A DNA stretch of 64,000 nt, from the NCBI RefSeq assembly GCF_003353065.1, contig NZ_CP027806.1, positions 310,001 through 374,000 on the forward strand. Reading direction: 5' to 3'. Below, one piece after another: positions 61,582 through 64,000 of this stretch. The translations under genes and the position numbers were made by a program. Below the pieces are notes generated by a model that saw only the letters and a list, made by a program, of their open reading frames with translations, was not told the DNA's origin and did not search any database. The DNA comes from Cyclonatronum proteinivorum (GTDB lineage Bacteria > Bacteroidota > Rhodothermia > Balneolales > Cyclonatronaceae). The first letter of the stretch is position 1. Each line of letters opens with the position of its first letter.

Positions 61582-63357
61582 TCAGCTGTCAGCTGTTCGG
61601 GTCTCATCCTTTCCGCTACGCTCAAGCTGATTGGTCTCGGTAACAATATTCTTCACGATCTCATCAAGCTTCCCGACCTCATCGCTGAGATGACCAAGGT
61701 ACTGTTGAAGTTCTTCCGGCGTCATTTCCTCATCCGTCTGAATCATGTTGCTGATAGCCAGAATGTTGGCGATCGGGCGCCTTACCCCATGGGATTGCTG
61801 CCAGGCTATTTTACGCAAAAACATATTCTGCCGCAGGATGATATCCTGACGCCGCTTAAGCTCAGATACATCCTGCAAAATAATGATGGTGTACAGCTTT
61901 CCGGAATTGATGAAAACATTGTAGCTGCAACTCATCATCAGGGTCTGCCCGTCCGCTTTATTGATCTCTGTAAACCGTTCGTTTATAAGGGAAGCATCGC
62001 TGGCAGAAGCCGGGTCTGTGCGGTGCTGACCAAAATAGCGGATCAGGTCTTCGGCATAGGAAGCGCGCTGCGCCTCAGGAATCAGCGCGTCAAGTTTCAG
62101 GACCGTCGCCTCCGCCTCTGAAAATCCCAGCACGTTTTCAAACTGTTCATTCACATACGAGATCTGAAAACGATCGTCGGCAATCAACAGCGGGTGCGGG
62201 ATGGCTTCGATGGTTTTGTTGAGACGCTCCTTGTTTTCGCGCAGCTCAATTTCGCGGGATTTTCGGTCGGTTATATCAGCAACATTTTGCGCGATACCGC
62301 TGATGTTTCCAGCCTTATCATACACCGGATAAATAAAATAGCGCCACCACTTGCCCCGATAATCCTTCTCAAAATAGGCCGTTTCACCAAGCAGTGCGCG
62401 CCTGTAATGCTGTTCAAATTCGCTGACTTCACCCGGCAGGATATACGAGAGTGCCGGCAAACCGGTCTGTTGGGGTTTCCCAAAAACCTGTTTCACCAAA
62501 GTCTCGGCCACCTTGTTGAAAAACAGCACCCTAAGCTCCTTATCTATGAAAGTTACCGCCTGATCGGCACTGTCATAAATGGCGCGCAGCATGCCTTCCT
62601 GAAGCCGGATTTTATCCTCTGTTTCTTTTCGTTTGGTGATATCACGGTTCAGAATAACCACCTTTTCTGCATCAAGCGGTGCGAGATTGGCCTCAAACCA
62701 GTTGTCCTGCCCGCTGCCCGCAAGACGGTACTCCACGCGGCGGGCAGACTCCCCCTGAGAGAGCTGCCGGAGAGCGGTACGGAAAGCAACCCGAACCCGC
62801 GCAGGCAGCAGACCCTGCAGGGCACTTTCTTCAAAACCTGCCGCGGGCACAAAACCCTGTTTGCCATCCTCCGCGTGTCCCCACTCCATAATATTGCCGT
62901 TCAGGTCAGCAATCAGCAGCATATCAGGAATGGCCGCAATAATGGAAGCAAGATAATCCCGCTGCAGGCTACTGTCGGTCGGCGCGCTCTTCGGAAGCAC
63001 GCTGTTTTGCACAACCGGCACAAACAAAGCAAGTAAAAGCCCCTCATCACCACTTTTGTCCCCGAAATACAAAACTTCGGCCTCGACCGGATTTCCGGCT
63101 GTTGTAAACAGCGTGCGCAGCCCAAAAACGGCTTTGGGTACCTTCCCGCCCGCGGGACAATCCGGCTGCGCAGCATGTGCGCATAAACGCCTCAGGCTGC
63201 CATGCGAGCCGGACTGAATCAGGCCAAAAAGCGAAGGATATTCCGGCATATCCCCCATCAGCTTTTTGAAAGCGGGATTATAAGCCTTCAGATCGCCATC
63301 AGGCGTGATAACAGCGGCCGCTGAAACAAGTGAATTTTTGAGATAAGGGGGAAGCAT
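61582..63357 (-). CDS. Multi-PAS signalling protein with DHp helix but no ATPase domain
   Basis: 591 residues, cytoplasmic, with about four PAS modules (roughly 10-65, 125-235, 245-370 and 375-500). The modules include MLRAIYDSADQAVTFIDKEL, WWRYFIYPVYDKAGNISGIA and LLIADDRFQISYVNEQFENV. The C-terminal segment is a histidine-kinase-type dimerisation helix with the phospho-acceptor motif QQSHGVRRPIANIL (H523) and a second helix ending VKNIVTETNQL. The protein ends there; no N, G1 or G2 boxes of an HATPase domain follow, and the stop is genuine with the convergent gene close behind. A partner kinase or phosphotransfer role is possible. Confidence 0.82.
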   Translation of the reverse strand: MLPPYLKNSLVSAAAVITPDGDLKAYNPAFKKLMGDMPEYPSLFGLIQSGSHGSLRRLCAHAAQPDCPAGGKVPKAVFGLRTLFTTAGNPVEAEVLYFGDKSGDEGLLLALFVPVVQNSVLPKSAPTDSSLQRDYLASIIAAIPDMLLIADLNGNIMEWGHAEDGKQGFVPAAGFEESALQGLLPARVRVAFRTALRQLSQGESARRVEYRLAGSGQDNWFEANLAPLDAEKVVILNRDITKRKETEDKIRLQEGMLRAIYDSADQAVTFIDKELRVLFFNKVAETLVKQVFGKPQQTGLPALSYILPGEVSEFEQHYRRALLGETAYFEKDYRGKWWRYFIYPVYDKAGNISGIAQNVADITDRKSREIELRENKERLNKTIEAIPHPLLIADDRFQISYVNEQFENVLGFSEAEATVLKLDALIPEAQRASYAEDLIRYFGQHRTDPASASDASLINERFTEINKADGQTLMMSCSYNVFINSGKLYTIIILQDVSELKRRQDIILRQNMFLRKIAWQQSHGVRRPIANILAISNMIQTDEEMTPEELQQYLGHLSDEVGKLDEIVKNIVTETNQLERSGKDETRTADS

Positions 63358-63443
63358 TACAGCAAGTCAAATCAAATCAAATCAATAAAAAAGGGAACCC
63401 AGTCAGGCTTGTTTGTTTGGGTCTCAGCATGAAGGAATCATTC

Positions 63444-63677
63444 CTAACCCGCATTATTCACCAAGAAATTTTCTTGCTGGCAAGGCGAATCTGAAAACTG
63501 AGCGGAAGGGTACCTAAGTACCCTGAGCATGAGTTTTCAGATTCAACGCCGCCAGCGGGGAAATTTCGCAGTCTTTACACCACACTCAAATTTGGGCTAC
63601 CGGTTTTTTTTAGCTAAGCCTAATGTAACTCATACTTAGCAAATAAATCCTGTTTAACTGTGAATAATGCGGGTTAA
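63444..63677. mobile_element. MITE family 1, copy D (inverted relative to copy B)
   Basis: 234 bases with ends CTAACCCGCATTATTCAC and GTGAATAATGCGGGTTAA. The hairpin arm is on the left here and contains GGGTACCTAAGTACCC, the complement of the sequence in copies B and E, so the element is inserted in the opposite orientation. It lies between the divergent PAS gene and the HD-domain gene. The remaining 63358-63814 sequence shows no other feature. Confidence 0.9.
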
Positions 63678-63814
63678 AATACGGCATATTTTGACTTTAT
63701 TAACATGGCTAAGCTGCAAATCCGGATTTCGCAATCTGCGGCATCGCTGTTATTTTCGGTTTACGTACGCCTCATCACACAAAAACCCACTCATCTGAAA
63801 AAACCGCTGAGCCC

Positions 63815-64000
63815 ATGACCAAATCAGAAGCCGAAAACTTGCTCGAAAGCTTCATCGAAAACGAAAACCTGCGCCATCACTGCCGCATGGTAGCTGCCGC
63901 CATGACCGCCTACGCCCAAAAGCTGGGCAAAAACGAGCAGCAAACCCACGAATGGTTCCTCGCCGGCCTGTTGCACGACCTCGACTGGGAGAAACACCCC
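63815..64000 (+). CDS. HD-domain protein (3' partial)
   Basis: The frame runs off the window end after 62 codons from the ATG at 63815 (MTKSEAENLLESFIENENL). HCRMVAAAMTAYAQKLGK supplies the first conserved histidine and AGLLHDLDWEKHP the HD dyad of the HD phosphohydrolase superfamily. Proteins of this start are usually about 180-190 residues long with a metal-bound HD site. Substrate unknown. Confidence 0.8.
   Translation, partial: MTKSEAENLLESFIENENLRHHCRMVAAAMTAYAQKLGKNEQQTHEWFLAGLLHDLDWEKHP

Overview
This 64 kb window looks like a chromosomal segment of a moderately GC-rich, Gram-negative member of the Bacteroidota/Balneolota/Rhodothermota group. That placement is inference. It rests on two SusC/SusD outer-membrane uptake pairs, a Bacteroidota-type GlmU-like protein, SusD-type lipoproteins, a DHp-only PAS protein and weak ribosome binding sites. 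No rRNA, tRNA or CRISPR array is visible.

Layout. 1-2.6 kb: an IS66-family element (tnpB cut by the window edge, tnpC complete) abutting a von Willebrand A gene that has lost its start. 3.0-12.7 kb: two divergent susCD pairs around a 0.9 kb AT-rich region. 13.3-14.7 kb: an exported thioredoxin-fold protein. 14.7-16.0 kb: a gene-free stretch full of palindromic repeats. 16.0-17.8 kb: an IS4-superfamily transposase preceded by a small AbrB-like gene. 17.9-23.1 kb: a minus-strand housekeeping run (nudix, gmhB, HAD, queA, pheA, htpX) with several 4-base overlaps. 23.2-32.7 kb: pgsA-ftsY, a TPR-CHAT protein, a SirB1-type protein, a hotdog thioesterase, a GlmU-like protein and glmS.

32.8-44.3 kb is the most coherent accessory region, a copper/silver handling island: an AraC-type regulator fused to an HMA-like N-terminus with a CPRC motif, a CopA-type P1B ATPase, a possible 24-residue membrane peptide, a CopZ-like HMA protein, an unrecognised exported cysteine-rich protein, and a CusA-TolC-CusB tripartite efflux system. 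The expected logic is sensing, cytoplasmic chaperoning, export to the periplasm and expulsion across the outer membrane. No MerR/CueR, CsoR or CopY gene is seen, so the AraC-HMA protein is the natural candidate sensor.

44.4-64 kb: a frameshifted metallophosphoesterase, tex, an MFS transporter, small hypothetical genes, an M13 peptidase, a sigma factor with a membrane TPR partner, a VOC dioxygenase, methylmalonyl-CoA mutase, a methyltransferase, a PAS/DHp protein lacking an ATPase domain, and the start of an HD-domain protein.

Three dispersed repeat families run through the intergenic regions. (i) A 150-260 bp MITE family has ends TTAACCCGCATTATTCAC; four full copies and two solo ends are present. 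One arm is nearly identical to the 80 bp downstream of the IS4-type transposase, which suggests the source of mobility. One copy sits directly in front of copA. (ii) REP-like hairpin clusters lie at 15.2-15.9 and 52.1-52.4 kb. (iii) A roughly 95 bp conserved repeat occurs four times.
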